Below, in pieces: positions 63,013 through 64,000 of a stretch of 64,000 bases of DNA. Every line of letters starts with the position of its first letter. Positions within the stretch are counted from its first letter, which is position 1. The notes below the pieces were generated by a model that was given only the letters and a program-made list of their open reading frames with translations, did not search any database and had not been told where the DNA came from. The DNA comes from an uncultured Clostridia bacterium (GTDB lineage: Bacteria > Bacillota > Clostridia > TANB77 > CAG-508). The position numbers and the translations under genes are program-made. The stretch lies in NCBI GenBank assembly GCA_934130085.1, contig CAKOXK010000002.1:101473-165472 (forward strand). The letters are read 5' to 3'.

Positions 63013-63279
63013 TTATATTCCGCAGAATATTTGGAGTATAATTAGTAAACCCGCCCCTGGTATACCCAAGAGTCCTACAATTATTGCATTTATTATATTT
63101 AAGCCTATATGAAATTCAAATGATTTGCCAACTAAATTTATTATAAAAATAATAAGTAAGCCTATCATAGAATTACATATAAGCTTAATTATCTTTTTTA
63201 AGGGAAATAAAAATCTTTTTCCAAAGACTAATATAATAGCGATACACGCTATAAATGTTAATATAACTTTTGAATCCAT
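63013..63279 (-). CDS. bofA: Pro-sigma-K processing inhibitor BofA family protein
   Basis: An ~88-residue membrane protein with two to three hydrophobic segments and the BofA signature NAIIVGLLGIPGAGLLIIL at the C-terminus. In Bacillus, BofA holds the SpoIVFB protease inactive until engulfment signals arrive. I use the Met at 63279 behind AAAGGTGG. yaaL follows upstream, as in many Firmicutes. Confidence 0.9.
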   Translation of the reverse strand: MDSKVILTFIACIAIILVFGKRFLFPLKKIIKLICNSMIGLLIIFIINLVGKSFEFHIGLNIINAIIVGLLGIPGAGLLIILQIFCGI

Positions 63280-63435
63280 GTCCAACCACCTTTTCTACAT
63301 ACTATGTTGGACAATTTTACTTTATGCTATATAAAATTTTTATTTATTGTCTATTATTGATTACCTATTAATTCTCTTTTTTTGTTATACACTTTATGCT
63401 TATCCATAAGTAAAATTACTTTTATAAAAAAGCTT

Positions 63436-63732
63436 TTATGCAATTTTATTTACCTCAATTCCCTTTTTCTTGGCAAGTTTTATTAAGCCATCTAATTTTG
63501 ACTGCATAGATTTTATCTTATATATATAATAATCTATTAGTTCATCCGTATTTGCAAAATCAAAATTTCGGTTTGCATTATGAAGCTCTTTTCTTGTATT
63601 TATTATGTTTCTTAAAATTTCTCTCCTTTCATCGTCTTCTGTCACTTCCTTAGTATATTGTTCTTTAATATATTCTTTAAAATTATCATTTTCTCTAAGA
63701 TCCTGTCTTGTATAAAAATTATCATTTTCCAT
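63436..63732 (-). CDS. yaaL: DUF2508 (YaaL) family protein
   Basis: A 98-residue helical protein with the YaaL pattern: RKELHNANRNFDFANTDELI, DYYIYKIKSMQSKLDGLIKL, AKKKGIEV. It is conserved next to bofA in Firmicutes; its function is unknown. AGGGGA precedes the ATG. Confidence 0.85.
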   Translation of the reverse strand: MENDNFYTRQDLRENDNFKEYIKEQYTKEVTEDDERREILRNIINTRKELHNANRNFDFANTDELIDYYIYKIKSMQSKLDGLIKLAKKKGIEVNKIA

Positions 63733-63923
63733 ATAAAAATCCCCTCAAATAATATGTATTAGCATCTTTAATAAGCTACTATTCTTATTATATGAAGTGA
63801 TTTTCAAAATATTCCAATTATTTTATAATCTAATTATCTAGTGAAAAAATTTTAATAATATAATGTTAAAACTTTTTCGGTGAAATATTATAATTTTACT
63901 ATCCACAAAAAAAGCAGTCTATT

Positions 63924-64000
63924 TGTACTGAACCCAAAATGTTGGACAGTATAAATTAGGCTACTAACTGGGAATGTTCTCTGTATTGAACAGGGGACAT
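63924..64000 (-). mobile_element. Edge of an IS3-family insertion sequence
   Basis: The terminal repeat begins TGTACTGAACCCAAAATGTT. The last 45 bases encode, on the minus strand, SPVQYREHSQLVA and a stop (TAA at 63956-63958), matching the C-terminal end of IS3/IS150-type transposase OrfB. The rest of the element lies beyond the window. Confidence 0.8.
63956..64000 (-). CDS. IS3-family transposase, C-terminal end (partial)
   Basis: Only the last 15 codons are in the window (MSPVQYREHSQLVA then stop). The SPVQYR ending is characteristic of the integrase-type OrfB of IS3 elements. The frame runs off the window edge. Confidence 0.75.
   Translation of the reverse strand: MSPVQYREHSQLVA

Noticed and set aside
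1..64000. CRISPR array
   Set aside because: No run of evenly spaced short direct repeats and no cas-like genes were seen. The repeats found are dispersed and palindromic.

Overview
The window looks like the chromosome of a low-GC, spore-forming Firmicute of the class Clostridia, probably host-associated. Evidence: sporulation genes (spoVAD/spoVAE, yunB, a SPOCS-LysM coat-type protein, veg, an M23 SpoIIQ-like protein, bofA-yaaL), a ylxM-ffh-rpsP-khpA-rimM-trmD-rplS operon in the usual Firmicute order, PASTA kinase/PP2C signalling, and strong A+T bias. All readings here were made by eye; no database search was run.

Layout. 1-1.0 kb: end of a spoVA operon (+). 1.4-5.4 kb: translation/secretion operon (-). 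5.7-9.0 kb: radical SAM protein, ribulose-phosphate epimerase, Rpn-type nuclease. 9.6-19.9 kb: five prepilin-like surface-protein genes (A-E), all on the minus strand, separated by a ~208-bp inverted-repeat-flanked element. 20.3-26.7 kb: small RHH protein, PASTA kinase, PP2C phosphatase, RlmN, thioredoxin and its reductase, YbaK editing protein. 26.8-32.9 kb: accessory stretch with a frameshifted S51 peptidase, an unknown protein plus GT4 glycosyltransferase, and a Fic / ADP-ribosyltransferase / zinc-ribbon operon. 33.2-48.5 kb: tRNAs, sortase, HIT protein, short AlaRS, MtaB, YlmH, symporter, MurT, HisS, Rel, RecJ. 48.8-53.8 kb: sporulation and envelope genes and nth. 53.9-59.9 kb: two more prepilin-like genes (F, with leucine-rich repeats and a frameshift; G, with an FGE/C-type-lectin-like domain), the same 208-bp element, and a duplicated nth fragment. 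60-64 kb: PBECR4-like protein, a strongly promoted structured RNA, glmS, bofA, yaaL, and the edge of an IS3-family element.

The main discovery is the pilin-like system. Genes C, D and E end in a ~140-bp GC-rich segment that is hypervariable between the copies. By hand count 37 columns vary, every one is compatible with an adenine in a common template, and 28 of the 37 still show A in at least one copy. This is the signature of diversity-generating retroelement (DGR) target variable regions. No reverse transcriptase or template repeat is in the window, so they would be remote targets. Each gene joins a conserved prepilin N-terminus and conserved leader to a different C-terminal binding module. 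The genes are interspersed with a discrete ~208-bp element, one copy of which is inverted, which suggests a modular, shuffled and retro-diversified surface display system.

Other notable items are a family of ~130-bp highly structured repeats (five full copies, one partial), a Fic-ART effector-like operon, a candidate structured RNA before glmS on the opposite strand, asparagine/lysine-rich inserts in housekeeping enzymes, and several genes interrupted by frameshifts (yunB, S51 peptidase, pilin F).
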